Assembly (NCBI RefSeq): GCF_963662255.1
Contig: NC_085049.1
Location: 62,233,158 to 62,297,157, forward strand
Direction: 5' to 3'
Origin: Cinclus cinclus
Taxonomy: Eukaryota; Chordata; Aves; Passeriformes; Cinclidae
Length of the DNA stretch: 64,000 bases
Each line of letters starts with the position of its first letter. Positions within the stretch are counted from its first letter, which is position 1. The notes under the pieces are model-generated. The model saw only the letters and a list, made by a program, of their open reading frames with translations. It had not been told where the DNA came from and made no database searches. Shown in pieces: positions 14,355-27,022 of this stretch. Position numbers and translations under genes: made by a program.

Positions 14355-16790
14355 TAGTGCAGCCAGAATGAAGCCATAACCTCTGTGGATAGATCTCCCT
14401 TGAACTAGATATTTAAGAATGGAATCGATGCTTTTAATGTGAATGTTTTATAGTACAGGAAAATAGTTTTACTAAACTGAAATAATTGTGATGCAAAAGT
14501 AATTGGGTCTTCATGCATACGTTTGGTGACTGGGAAGCATACCAAGAGGCTAAGCCTGTTCTGAATAGCATTTCTTAACATCAGTTCTGCTCCTCAGTCC
14601 ACGTTCTTCTCTCCAGTGTTTGGTTTTTTCCTTCTGTATGTTGATGACAGTCTTTCTGCACTCACTGTATATTTAAAGAATATTGATGATGTTAAAAACA
14701 AAACAAACATCGAAGGACTTTCATTAAACTCTAGTAGTAGAAGATATTTAACACCATCTTAGGTTTTTCACTAATTTTGCTGCAATTTTTATTGGTCTAT
14801 ATAATTGCATATATCGAAGGAAACAATTTCCATTCCTAATATATTAATATCTTTATAATTAACTGATACTATTCACGTATTGCAGAGCTCACCTTTCCAT
14901 GACAGCCTTGGTTATGACTGTGAGCTAGAGTAATCTGCATTTTTACTCCAAGCAGTGAAAGGCTGTTTGCTTCTTCTGATATTGTAAAAACTCTCATTAC
15001 TCTGTGCTATTAGAAGGCTTTAAAAAAAATGTCATTTGCTTAGTAGGCAAATGTCCCATTCTTGAAATGGGCTTGAATGTTTGGGTTTTTTTTTTTCCTT
15101 TTGCTTGGAATTAAGTCTGCAATGAAACTGGACCAAAACCAGGAAAAAAAAAGATCCATTTTAGAGCTATTAAAATTTTCTGTAGAGATTTTTATTTTAT
15201 CTCTTATTTCTCGTTACATGAGCTGTATTTCATACTTCTGTACAGTTTAATGTGCTTTGCTGATAATTACCTATTAAAATAGATAAATAAATTATTAGCT
15301 CATTAGGAAATGTGTTGTAGTACCAGTAGCTTTAATTATAATTTATCTGCTGTGTAAGTAATCCTGCAAAATATTGTGGGATAGCATATTAGTATTGCAG
15401 TTGCTCTCTTGTAGTGCTATATGATTAACACTGAAGACCTCAAGTAGTAAGTACTCCTGGTTTCCGTGACCACACATTCTTCAGGTCTGAACCAGTAACT
15501 GCACCTATCATTAGCTCAACACACAGGTGAAAATGCAAGTCCTCAGTCCCTCAGGAGGGAGCAGTCTGTCTTCTAGCACACAATTTGGGAATGTGTTCCA
15601 TCTTTCAAATTATCTAATATTTTTTTTCTACTTACTTCCTGTGAAAATGGAATGTGTTCTTTCATGTACAGATCTGCTTAGTTCTTGCCATTTTTCACGT
15701 ATATATTTTCAGCCTTCTCTCTTAGAACAGGTAATCATTATTGTAACAACCTTGGTGTTTGTATGTATAATAAATCTTTAGGATTTCTGATTTATGGGGG
15801 TTTGAGACTAATGTGACAAAAATGCACATATGTAATGTTTGTCATTACATCTGAAGCTTGTAAAATGATTGAACTGTGACTTATTTCTTAAAAGGTCTTG
15901 TGTTTAACTTTTTAATTTAAAAATTGTTTTTAGAAAACAGTCCAGCATGTGGCCTGAGACACATCCTCAGGAAGCAAAGTGGCCAGGTATCAGTGTTTCG
16001 GTCAGGTCTTATTTCACTGCATTTCCTGGGGTTTTTTAAGGAAATATTATTTTTTTTTCCACTGAAATATTAATGCTTATTGATTACAAACACAAAATTA
16101 CAGTTACTATTTTTATCTTTAGTGGAGCCAAAATGCTAGCTCCTGGTATTTTCCAGTAGCCAATTTGGAGCACACTGCAATGACAAAAATGGCTTGTCTG
16201 GCCAAGTCAGAACAAAGTCTGTCCAGAGAACACCTACAAAAAAATAATGAATTCTCATCTGCCTCAGTCCAACCTGGGGTGCCAATGGCAACTTTACTTG
16301 GAGGAGACTCTTGCCCTTTGCTTTCATTTTTGCCTTAAATGGAAATCAGCATTTCAATTAATTATTTGAGTGATAAGTGATAAGAGGCCAAACAAACATC
16401 AGTTCCTCATAATAACATATGGAAATGGGCCTTACAATACAGTCATTGGTGAAATGCTCTCATCAAGACAACTGACATTTGTTTCCAGTTGGGTAATTAA
16501 TTCCAGAGTATTATGATGCATATTTCATATCCTTATTATATGAAATCATAATGATTATGAAATAATAAGTTTCTTACAGGTGTCTTCCTAGGCATAATGA
16601 ACACTTGCTTCCCCTGCAGTTTTGGACACCAGAGAAGTTGCAGCAAGCCTCTGACCAGCAGAGGTGCTTCTCTGTTGCCATGTGCTGAGAAAGAGCATGA
16701 AGTATCCCCGTGTGAAAAAAATGCAATAGAAGTCTAGTATGGTTTGGCTGGATTTGGCTTTGTCTGGTATTGGTAAAGCCACTGGGCACC

Positions 16791-17031
16791 CATAGAATCA
16801 CAGGGAGGTTTTGGGTTGGAGGGGACCTTGAAGAGCACCCAGTTCTGAGGCCCTTGCCGTGGGGGCCACCTGCCACTAGATCAGGTTGCCCAGAGCCACG
16901 TCCCACCTGGCCTTGAGCACTTCCAGGGATGGGACATCCATGACTTCTCAGGGCAACCTGTTCCTCATTGTCCCCCCTCTAAAGAATTTCTTTTTATTAT
17001 CTAATCCAAACTTGCCCTGTTTGAGTTTAAA
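16791..17031 (-). mobile_element. CR1 LINE 3' fragment
   Basis: It starts with CATAGAATCACAGGGAGGTT and continues with GGAGGGGACCTTGAAGAGCA, a CACTAGATCAGGTTGCCCAG segment and CTTCCAGGGATGGGACATCC. This is the reverse complement of the CR1 3' region, with the 3' end on the left. Confidence 0.92.
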
Positions 17032-20000
17032 TGTCATAGCCGACTTCAACCTATTTAATTTTCAAAATATACCAATTATTACACCAAGTAATCTTGGTCA
17101 GTATGCAGAATATAGAGTTTTTTGACCTTTTTTGTTTGTTTGGTGCGTTTTGTTTGTATGTTTGTTTTAACTGTTAAAACTGGTAGCAGTTCTATGGATG
17201 GGATCTGTAAAATTGATTCTGAAAATTTATACAAGTGTGTTTTATCCTTTTTCGTATTTTCAGTTAAACCAATCCAGTTGGTCAGATGAGCTGTATGACT
17301 GATCTGGGGTCACTTTCTGGGTATTCTGGGCCCTGCTGTATTTTAGGATTAGCCCCGTGGGGCAGGATTGTGGCAGGAGAGTGGCAGGAGAGGGGAAATA
17401 ATCAAATGTATCCCTTCATCTGTATTTCCGGATAGCTTGGAGTTTATTCCAATATGACCAGCAGTAAAACACTTAATAATTTTAGAACATGTTTTGAGCT
17501 GTTTTCTTGCAGAAATAGGAATAACCCGCTTTTTTGGCTTGATTTACCTTTTTTTATGGAATTCTGGTGTCTGATGCTGCTCCTGGAGAATCACTAGCAC
17601 TGTTCTGATCACTCTTTAATTTTATACTTTGTAGCTGGTTCCTAGTTTTCAACTGATGCTGCTCATTTAGTCCAGACCTCCTGTGCTGTTATGATCCTAA
17701 TTTCAGCCCACACAAAAACTTTTCAGATTATTCCAAGAGAAGGAGAATTAATGTTTTGAATTTCAGTCATCTTTGTAATGTTCTGGGGGAAAATGTTTTG
17801 TAATGTTTTCTGAGGGAAAAAAAAAGGGAGAATCATACAGTATTGAATATTCTAATTCAATTAGTGAAAAGATCAGATGGAAGAATATAGCAGAAATAAT
17901 GCTTATTTTTAGGTGGAATAACTTCCAGCATTTGCACATACACAGTCACCAGGGAGTTATTGGGCTACATGTGTCTTGTGAAACATCTGTCAACTAAACC
18001 AGAGATTTAAATGCAAAGTGTTACATTGGTTATATTTGTGGATTTCTTACATTTCCTGGTGGAATTTCGTCTTGTGTGCTAATCATTGCAGAGTGCAGAA
18101 GTAAAAATAAGATTAAATGTTTGTGCATGTATAAGTGCTTTGGACTAATGACTAGCCCCATTCTCTTTTAATTCTATTGCAACATCAAATACATGGAATA
18201 GAGTAGTATCATTTTTGTTGTGGGTATCCTGCTGTCAGTGTGGAAAAAAGCATGTCGTGTGCATGCTATTTTTTTTTTTTTCCTTTTGTCCCAGTAATGA
18301 AATACCATGCTGTGGACAGCCTTGAGCTACTCTGAACAGTTTGACAGCATGTTGTTGCTGATTCCTGCAGCCATACTGCAAAACTCATTTCATTGTTGTA
18401 TAGTAAGTGGGCTACAGTCCATTTGACAAAATGCCTCACTGCATGACACTCAGGTGCATTGCACTGACTGTCCTTATTCAGTGTTAGTTCTGTGTTACGG
18501 TCTTCACTGTAACCTGATTTTTAGAAATTATATACCAGGAAGGCTAACTTGTGGGCTGCTTAGGTGCAAGACTTTCAACATTAACACATTTCTGTGGTAC
18601 TGCTTTAGGCAACTGTACCATTTCACACTGTTGACCTATATTTGTGATATTTGACATTTTTGATAAATACTGTCAAGGATAATCCATCACAGGACAAGTT
18701 TCCAGAGTTTCAGGATGTTTGTTAAACCCTCATAACTCAAATATAGAAGTGTTTCAAAAAACAGTATTTTACATTTGTAGGTTGAGAAACAGGTTTTCCA
18801 AGTAAGAAAATTGCTAGGGAGTCATTTCCAGAAGAATGCAGCTGTCTTCAGTTAACGGGTATGTGCTCCAGATGATACTGGGATGCAGCTGCCTGTTGCC
18901 TGAGGACCATATGTTTCTGTAGGTTGCATCATTAACACCCTCTCATTCACATTTGGGGCAATCACCATTATCATAGAAAAACAAAATGTGGAATAAGCTT
19001 AGCAGTGCCTATGGTGTTTAAAGAGCTGTATTACTTTCAAACTGAGAACAGTTTTTGAAATAATTCAGTCGTTGAGACCTGTCTGCTGATCTCTTAGGTA
19101 TGCAGTCCCTCAAGACTCCTGTCCTTTTCTCTCCCGTTGTTCAACAGCTCTATGAAGTCAAAGAGAATTGCTTTGTGTGGTTTGATATAGCTAATAAGGC
19201 AGTCAGAGTGCTGAGGACCTTGAAACAACCCAAAGAACTTCAGCTTGGCTTAAAAATCTCTGGATATATGATCTTGTTGATGGGGAAGCATTATGAAAGA
19301 AGCAAGTTCACTGAAGTGCATTACTTGAGTAATGCTTAAAGCAGCTGTAGTTCATTCACGTGTTTCATGCAGTTAAATACAGAGATAAACTGTGCACCCT
19401 TCTGTTTAACACTCGGCGTAAACTGAATACATAACTAAGGTGCCTGCATGCCTCAGGCATTTCTCTGTGTGCTGCATTATCTCAGCTTCACTCGTGCTTC
19501 TCTAGATTTAGACTGAAAGGGTAGCACATAGCAGGGTGGTTTGTGGGACTGCAGCTTGTGTCTGCTGCTGGGCTGCAGGGTCTGCAGCACCCCTCCCTGT
19601 AAGCTGCCTCTCCAGGAAGGCTTCCATCTGCTTCATGTCATAGCCCATCACTTTGGAGACACGGGCAGAAAAGAGGTTATTGATGTTCAACAGTATCAGA
19701 TAGCACAGAGACGTCGAACAGAGGAAACGTGGATGGATTCGTGTGCACAAGGATAGGCAGGATAATGGATGGGTAGGCATGGATGCCAGAATAATGACAG
19801 CATGTTGCTGTACCATATTTTGAGATTCTGGATCTAAGACATGTAGCAGGGGAGTTGCTGGCATTTGGGTTTTGTTTGTTCTCATGAATTGTAGCTCTTA
19901 ATGCTACCACTTAAGCTGAGGTAGTTGTTCATTTAAGATGTAGCATTTCCAGGTTTTTTAGGGGATTATTACTTTTTCTAGGTTGAGCAAGAACTTCCTC

Positions 20001-21120
20001 TCAACTGAAGGGTGTTGGCACACGGTGGTCCTAAATATAGTGGGAAGTACTGTTTTTCTGAGAGGGAATGGAGGCAGCTCTGGAGTATGAAACCACATGT
20101 ACAGTCTGGAGGAGTTATGTAAGGACATTGCTGTTTGCAGAGCAGAGGCTTTGCTGCTACAATTAGTGCTGCTATGCACTATTTACACTACAGCCATTGT
20201 AGCTATTAAAGAATAGCATTGAAATATGTTATTTTTCCACCAATACTTAAAATTTCCAACTTGCTGCTTCTGCTCTCCCTCTTTTCCTGAGAGCAGTGGT
20301 TGTTTTGTACGAGGCAGAGACACAGAGAAATACAAATGAGGAGTGGTTGCTCTAAATTTGGGGCAGTTTTTCTGGAAGCGTTCTCGGACAAGCATGAGGT
20401 GTGTGAATAGATGGACACGTTCTTTGCAACAGAGATTTTGTGTCTGATAAAAAAAGTATTACAGCTCCAGGGTAAAGTTTGTCCACCCAGTGTTTCTTAC
20501 AGAAGGATGATTCCACATGATAATGCAAACTGTATGAGATATTTGGAGATCACCTGTGTGTGTGAATCTACCCATACAGGTAACCAAGGGCAACCCTCAA
20601 ACCACAGCCAAAATGCAAAGGGTAGATAGATTTATTTCATTACCTTGCTAACCACACCAGGTGACAGAGGGACAGGGACATGGCTCCATTCTAGCTGGCA
20701 GGAGGGGAGGGAAGGGGAGGGCTCCTGCCTCTCAGTAACACGAGGCTTCCCCCATGTCTGTGAGTGTGTTCTCTCTCCACAGGACTTCCACTTCTCAAAA
20801 CAGGCAGAGGATGAACAACATTAGGCATAGTAAATGGAGTTTTCCCACACCAACAATTTTAGCATTCCCAGCTGCAAGGTCACTTTGAGAGAAACCATTC
20901 CCTCCTCCTCTGCCAAATCCTGCAGTTTTAACCCTTTCCTAGCAACACCATGAAAGGCATGGTGAATAGATTTAAAAGTGGTAACATTTGCTCATCGTAC
21001 AATTCTTTTTTCCCTTGTTGCCTCCTCTAAGCATTTGCTGTCTGTTTCTCACTCTTTTCCTCATCCGTCCCATGATGAGGATGGATGAATCACTTTAATG
21101 CTCATCACTCACTGTTTGTA

Positions 21121-21345
21121 TGCACCTTTGCTTTTCCCTCTCCAGTCTTCTCATCCTCTTCCCTTTTTTCTTCCTACTCTTCTGCCTTCTCTTCATTTAA
21201 TTTTTGTTTCCTCTTTACTCATGTTTGAGTCTGTTTTTTTCAGTTTTCTGCACCTATACATGTTCTAGTTTCTTCCTTCATTTTACAGTGTTTTTCCTCT
21301 GATCTCACCTCTCATTTTCTCTGCTGATTGTTTGCCTCGCACAGT
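21121..21345 (+). promoter_or_regulatory. Pyrimidine-rich stretch upstream of the SAM2-end exon
   Basis: C and T strongly dominate, with repeated TCTTC, TTCCTC and CTCTTC motifs, ending about 135 bases before the exon at 21480. Such sequences bind polypyrimidine-tract-binding proteins in other neuronal genes. Here that role is only inferred from composition. Confidence 0.35.
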
Positions 21346-21479
21346 TCTCTGTCTGCTCAGGCTGTCTAGAGGACTAACTCATTGAAAGGTTTAAAGAGAA
21401 AATGGCTTCAATCTGAGTGGATCATCATGTAATGGTTGCCATGTGCTCTTTTAATGAGGTATTTTTTCTATTATTTCAG

Positions 21480-21587
21480 GTCTTAAAAATTAGTTTGATT
21501 GGCCACCGGAAGCGTGTTCTGGCATCTTTGGGAGACAGGCTTCACGAAGATCCTCCTCAGAAACCACCTCGGTCAATAACCCTCAGG
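21480..21587 (+). CDS. ANKS1B: ANKS1B exon: end of SAM domain 2 (36 codons)
   Basis: This exon encodes the last helix of the second SAM domain of ANKS1B and the start of the following linker. ANKS1B is a postsynaptic-density scaffold that binds PSD-95 and the amyloid precursor tail and can move to the nucleus. The translation opens with [12 protein letters not shown], followed by [13 protein letters not shown] and PPRSITLR, which matches the SAM2 end I remember for ANKS1B. The acceptor is TTATTTCAG just before 21480 and the donor is GTGAGT at 21588, and the phase is 0 at both ends. The HRKR cluster is the basic motif described in AIDA-1 as a nuclear localisation signal at the SAM-SAM interface. 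The paralogue ANKS1A is similar here, but the downstream exons favour ANKS1B. I could not find the preceding SAM exons upstream, so the intron to the left is at least 21.5 kb. Confidence 0.93.
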
Positions 21588-23176
21588 GTGAGTCCTCATG
21601 ATTATTTGTTTGCATTTCTCCACAAGTCAGCAAGAGTTTCGTAACATTCATGAGAAAACAATGGCTATGTTGAGAGGGGTTCAACTTATACATTATGGAC
21701 ATCTTAGGCATACCTGCTCTGTCACACTTTCCCATGTGGCCAGCAGAAATTTGTTGGAATTTTTACAGGGTGATCCATGTGACTTGTTTCAGATATCTGC
21801 TGTAGGATAAATAGAATCTTAGGAGTACCAGCTTATCTTTGCTAAAGAAACTAGCTCAGGACCAGGGGTATAAAAGTTGCACGTCTTCATCTGCCCACAG
21901 GAGTCCCAGCCCAGCCGATCAATATTGCAGGAGAGTTACCATTTTCCTTTCATGTTTTAAAAATGTTTGCATTTACTTTTCAGACGTATGCTTTAGGCTT
22001 TCTTTAAGAAGAACCTCTTGAAATTGTTGAGATTAAAAATGCCATTAAGGCGTCTCCTATATCAAAAGTTTCATCATGTTTTTAATTTTCATTTGTATCC
22101 CCTCTTTCAGAAACCTTGTTGCAGTGTCCCTGGGGTTTTTCTACACTTGACCACATTTAACCTCTTCTCATTGCAACACCTTCACTCAGCTTCTCTAATC
22201 CAATGCCTTTTTTTACTTGTCTGCTGCTCTTACCAAGTTGATGTCTGATGGCCACTTCCTACTGTGTTCTCTCCTACAGGGTTCATAGTGACATTTTTAT
22301 TTTGATATTTTAGGTCACACCTTTTGCATTTGATTGGGTCTCATTATTTTCACGGGGCTGCATTTCTGACTGGAATCTTATTTGGGATTAAATTTCAAAA
22401 TATCAGAGAGTGTCTGTGCTCCCAAATTATATTTCCTGGTGTAAAGAGAAATACAGAAAGACAGAATGAGGGGTTATTTTTAAAAGTACTTAAAATTTCT
22501 GTGACCAGCCTGTTTTCGCCCTGCTTATTCTCAGATGCCCCATACAGACATTTTAGATCCCACCCCTTAATTCAACCTATTCCCAATGCCATATTTATAA
22601 AGGTCTGAGAAATCTGTAATGTGCTCCAAAGCACATTGCACAAACGTGTGGATGTTTTTCTTGTATTTTATTTTTTATATATTTTGTGAGTGATTCCTGA
22701 TGCATGGCAGGTGTCAGAACACTCCAAGGGAAGACAAATAGATAAAAAAGCAGACTTTTTTGCTGAATGCCTTCAATACTCTGGACTGGATAATTAATTC
22801 CTCCTCAGCAAGTGGGAAAGTTTCCACAGTGCACATTCTTGGTCGGGACTGTATATTCACAGTTAATATGGAAGAGAAAACTGGATGTCCTCCATCTGTA
22901 GTCAAAATGATAAAAAGTTGTCTGCTGCTGCACAGTTAGAGTTACTGATGCAGGCCAGTGCTAAATGTCATTTATCAACTCTTGGAATTGGAGCCTTCAC
23001 AGAGAATCCTAAAGAGGGGGACATGCATTTGGAATAAAGCTTTTCTTTCCCATCAACTGCTACTATGCCATTTCACATGAAACAAAGACATAGTGTTTAG
23101 TTTGTAGTCTGCAATAATTTGCATCTTGAAAATTGGCTTAAATAAACTGTCTGCTGCTGCTGTAAGACTGATTTAT

Positions 23177-23283
23177 ATAGAATCACTGAACAGTTTGGAT
23201 TAGAAAGGACTTTAAAGGTCAAGTTTCAACCCTCTTTGCCATGGACAGGAGCACTTTCCACTAGATCAGGCTGCTCTACATCC
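23177..23283 (-). mobile_element. CR1 LINE short 3' fragment
   Basis: ATAGAATCACTGAACAGTTT followed by AGAAAGGACTTTAAAGGTCA and CCACTAGATCAGGCTGCTC matches the reverse complement of a CR1 3' end. It is truncated after about 105 bases. Confidence 0.85.
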
Positions 23284-23533
23284 GTAGAAAAGGTAGTTTG
23301 TTATTTAAAGTCTACTTTCAAGTTCCCTAGCTCAAGCTAAGCAATGCTAATGCTTCATTTTTTTGACTGTTTTTGTATTAGCTTTTAAAATATTTCAAAG
23401 TAAAAGGTTAAATGTTGAGGAAAAGCAAAAATTCTATAAAATCTTTAAAATATCCACAATATATGTTATTCCTTGTTGCATGTTACTGTGTAGTAAGGAA
23501 ACACTATTTTGATTTCAAATGTACTGTATTTAA

Positions 23534-23563
23534 ATATATATATGTTATATATATATATATATA
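23534..23563. repeat. (TA)n microsatellite
   Basis: TA dinucleotides with one GTT interruption are followed shortly by CACACACAC at about 23581-23589. Confidence 0.95.
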
Positions 23564-26500
23564 AAACATCTGTACACATACACACACACTATACAAATAT
23601 ACTTTTCTATACACAAAAGTATAGAAATTGCTGGATCTCAGGTTACCTATGCAATCTTGCTTTCTTTCCTTGAGTGCATGATAATCTTTTATTACAGGAC
23701 CAGCTTCCGTGTTGTTCATGGGAGCCTTTCCTCACCCAGTCAGCACTGCAGGCTGGAATTTAAACTGAAGGTCCAAAAATTTTGGCAAAAAATATGGAGA
23801 AGAAGTGCTGCAATATTAATGATATTTTAACACAAGAATTAGTTCACTGGAGAGAATTCCTGGTTTTAGGTTAAACAAACATCTGTGGGACATGAAATGT
23901 GCGCAGGCAGCTGGGGGAAGGATGTCTTAAGCTCCCTTCCAGCACTGACCTCTGTGGTTCCAGGTGTACATGAACAGTAGGTCTGAGAGGGGATGAGGCA
24001 GACTTTGAGAGTGAAATATGTGATCAGACATCCCTGCAGGTCATGTGTCCTTGCCTTCACAGCTGGGTAGAAACGTTGCATGAGTACCTGGTGACTAATA
24101 GTAGTGTGGTTCTGAGGCTGTGGTAGCACCTGCAAGGGTGTCTGTGTCTGCTCTGCAGGTTTGTTTAAGGAGATGAGAAGGTGGTTATAGAGTGAGGAAG
24201 AGAAATGAAGGAAGAATGGGAGAGAGGCTCATGATTAAAGGAATAGTTGTACATATAAAACTATAGACTTATACCTGTTTTTGCCGCAAAAGATTGGATA
24301 ATTTGTGGTAAGTTATTTAATTAATTACCTCCTAAACAGTCACTAATTGTATGTTACTGACAGTCTCCATATTTGACAGGAGTCTTGAGTCTGATTTATA
24401 CAAGTGCTGAGTACACAGTGTGGAAAATTAGATCAACAGAAGTGGAGTTTGGGAATGGAGCAATAGGTGTTGTAATTGAGTGACTGTTACTTTCTAACCT
24501 TTGTCCTTGTGTCTCAGGTCACCCACACTAAAGCAGTGATTATAAAATGCTAGAAGACACAGGTGTGGTGAAAATTAATTGATTGACGTTTGTAAAGCAC
24601 TTATGAGCATCATTACTATGATGATATTAATAATCCTCTCTTCAGAGCAGGATTTGATAAGAGTTTAGGAGAGAGGTTGGGGCCACGAAATGAGGTGAGA
24701 ATAAAATACTGACTACACAATAACTAATGATAGCACGGTGCTGAGTAGATGACAACAAGCTGCACAGCTGAGGATCCATCTGTGCTGTGAAGGACAACTT
24801 TGAGAAAATAGCATAAAATCATACAATGACATACTGTTCCATAACGCAGAGGCACGGTAATTCTTTTATTTCTTGAGTTGGTATTTCTTGTCTGTATTGC
24901 CTTGCCAGCAATCTTCCAATATAGATCTCGGAGTGAATTTCCTCCTCATATGCAGTTTGATGAAATATGAAAAGCTCAATGAGGGCTGGAATCTCTATGT
25001 TCATCTGTCCCTTGGATACACTGGTGGCCCTACCAGCCTGCAGCAGTGGGTGAATCCTGATTCACAGCAGAGAGAGGTTACCCACCTGCCTGGAGCAGCA
25101 GGTCGCACTCACTAAAGAGGATCTTGCTTGGTGCCATGTATTTAGGTGATTCTCAGATCAGAGGTGTGTGTGTGCCATGTTGTTAGACCCAAGGAGGGTG
25201 GGTTTTAAAGAATATGCCTCACCAAGCCTACTGAGAATGTGCAGGCTACAGCTCTGAAGAAGCTTTTAAATGGGCCAAATGTAGGTGGATTTTTGTGAAG
25301 GAGGGAGAAGATTACTCCTAAGAGGAAAACGCTTTCTTCCTTGCCCTGGGAAATGTCAAGTGCTTGTCTCAGATCATAGGAAAGCCAGAGAACTTCATTA
25401 AAAAATTAAAAATCCCATTTAATTAAAAATTACTAAAGGGCTATATTTTCCTAACATTTTCGTTGTTGGCAACATGAAAAATATGAATCCATTACTGTGA
25501 TTGCAAGGAATAATGTCACATAGACTCCTACACTTCAAATACTGACATCAGGTATTACTATGATTTGAACTTTCCTTTCCATTTGGAAGAGGTTACAACT
25601 CTCCAATTTCTTACACCAGATCTTGTTTATTAACAGCATGGAGTAAAGTACCTTGATGCTTTTCAGAACTGGGCGTGCTTCAGTGTAGTAATGCATGAAT
25701 CATCCACTTTAATTCTCTCTTTAAATAAAAAGGCAGAACTTTTTTGCCTTGCACAGTGGAGCAGGTTTTTGCTTGCTCCACCATCTTCAGGTCCCCTCTT
25801 GTTGCTCAGTATTGAAATGGAGCATTACAGCAGCAGGTGGTTTGCAGAAGGTCTGCACTGAGTAAACGTGCTCCTGGGTACATTCTGCCTACATCACGAG
25901 AGAGGAGCATTTCCCATCCAGTTGCAGTGACAGTGTTTTCCTGCTCACACCGGGCACTACTGGTGCAGACTGGCCAGCCCACTGTAGCTCCCTGCTCCTG
26001 CTGGTGGAGCTCCAAGAGAGTGTGGAATGGTGGACCTGGACACCAAAGTTTGTAGCAAGTGTTTGAACAAATGATGTCTTGTGCATGAGAGTAGATGTTT
26101 CCAAAGGCACACATGATGTTTGGCTGTGGGCAGTGTGGTGGCAGATCCTGGTAAAATGCATACCAGGAGGACCTGTTTGTTTATTTAGTAGGTAGCATTT
26201 GTGTGTCAGTTCTATGTGGTATTATCACACTGATGCAAGGTTATAGTTCAGTAGTGGTAACAAGAAAAGCCAGGTCTAGTATTTTTACTCTGATGCTTTC
26301 ATGCACTCTAGGAATTTGTATTTAGCTTGTGTCTGATATCTGGTGCTTCAAGTTAAAATGGATGTTCTGCAAAACCTATAAAAATTGCAACAAAATATCT
26401 ATACTGTGTAAATGGACATGCATTTCTTTTTTTTTTTTTTTTTCCAGCAAGAGGTGTTGCTAGTGTTCAAATCATTTTCACTGCTCAGAGCAGCTGCTCA

Positions 26501-26842
26501 GAAGTGGTGAGAATGTATTTCATCTTACAAATAGCTAATCCTAAATCATGGCTTTATTTGGGCTTTGGCAAGAAGTAGCTCACTGTTTTATCTCTAGGAG
26601 AGAGTATATATTTTCGGGGAGGAAATTTGCCACTAGTTCATGTAATCAGTGAACTATTTTTCCTTCTACATGGGCTTTGCACTGCAGGTAGCAAATCTCA
26701 AAAGTTCGCCCACAATAACCTCTACTGCAGGAATTGTTCCATAATTCTTTTAGTAAGCAATTCAAATGCACTTTTAAAATGTGTGATTTGAAGTCAGAAA
26801 TACGCTGTTCTTCTTATGCTGCATTTTTCTTTCTCTGTCCAG

Positions 26843-27022
26843 GAACCCAGTGGTAACCACACTCCTCCTCAGTTGTCTCCATCACTTAGCCAAAGCACTT
26901 TCACTACTGGTGGCTCCCTGGACGTTCCCCACATTATCATGCAGGGCGATGCAAGGAGAAGAAGAAATGAAAACTATTTTGATGATATTCCCCGGTCAAA
27001 GCTGGAGAGGCAGATGGCACAG
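26843..27022 (+). CDS. ANKS1B: ANKS1B exon: linker between SAM2 and PTB (60 codons)
   Basis: This exon encodes the linker between SAM2 and the PTB domain. It opens with EPSGNHTPPQ, continues through a Ser/Thr-rich stretch (LSPSLSQSTFTTGGS), and reaches a conserved basic and acidic segment with DARRRRNENYFDDIP. It ends KLERQMAQ. The acceptor is a strong pyrimidine tract ending GTCCAG before 26843, the donor is GTAGGA at 27023, and the phase is 0 at both ends. The four consecutive arginines form a second basic patch near the one in SAM2, and the Ser/Thr-Pro positions are plausible phosphorylation sites (inference). The reading frame stays open past the donor to a stop near 27125, so an intron-retained transcript would add about 34 unrelated residues. 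The match to remembered ANKS1B sequence is close along the whole exon. Confidence 0.94.

Larger units (their letters stand above)
1..21479 (+). other. ANKS1B: ANKS1B intron (3' part), at least 21.5 kb
   Basis: This is AT-rich intronic sequence ending at the SAM2-end exon. I find CR1 pieces (8830-9036, 10813-10900, 13891-14354, 16791-17031), a TA-rich microsatellite at 6361, and T runs such as 11626-11652 and 13159-13176. The last few hundred bases before the exon are pyrimidine-rich. The short reading frames here show no recognised domain or sustained coding character, and the preceding SAM exon was not found. I see nothing else I can support. Confidence 0.7.
21588..26842 (+). other. ANKS1B: ANKS1B intron, 5.3 kb
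   Basis: This intron separates the SAM2-end exon from the linker exon. It contains one minus-strand CR1 fragment (23177-23283), a TA microsatellite (23534-23563) and a T run near 26425-26445 about 400 bases before the next exon. No other gene is supported. Confidence 0.8.

Noticed and set aside
1..21479. Upstream ANKS1B exons for SAM1 and the start of SAM2
   Set aside because: No frame in this part matches the SAM sequence I remember. I assume these exons lie to the left of the window.
22618..22637. 8-bp stem AATGTGCT / AGCACATT with a 4-base loop
   Set aside because: It is short and isolated, with no U run or other sign of function. It is expected occasionally by chance.
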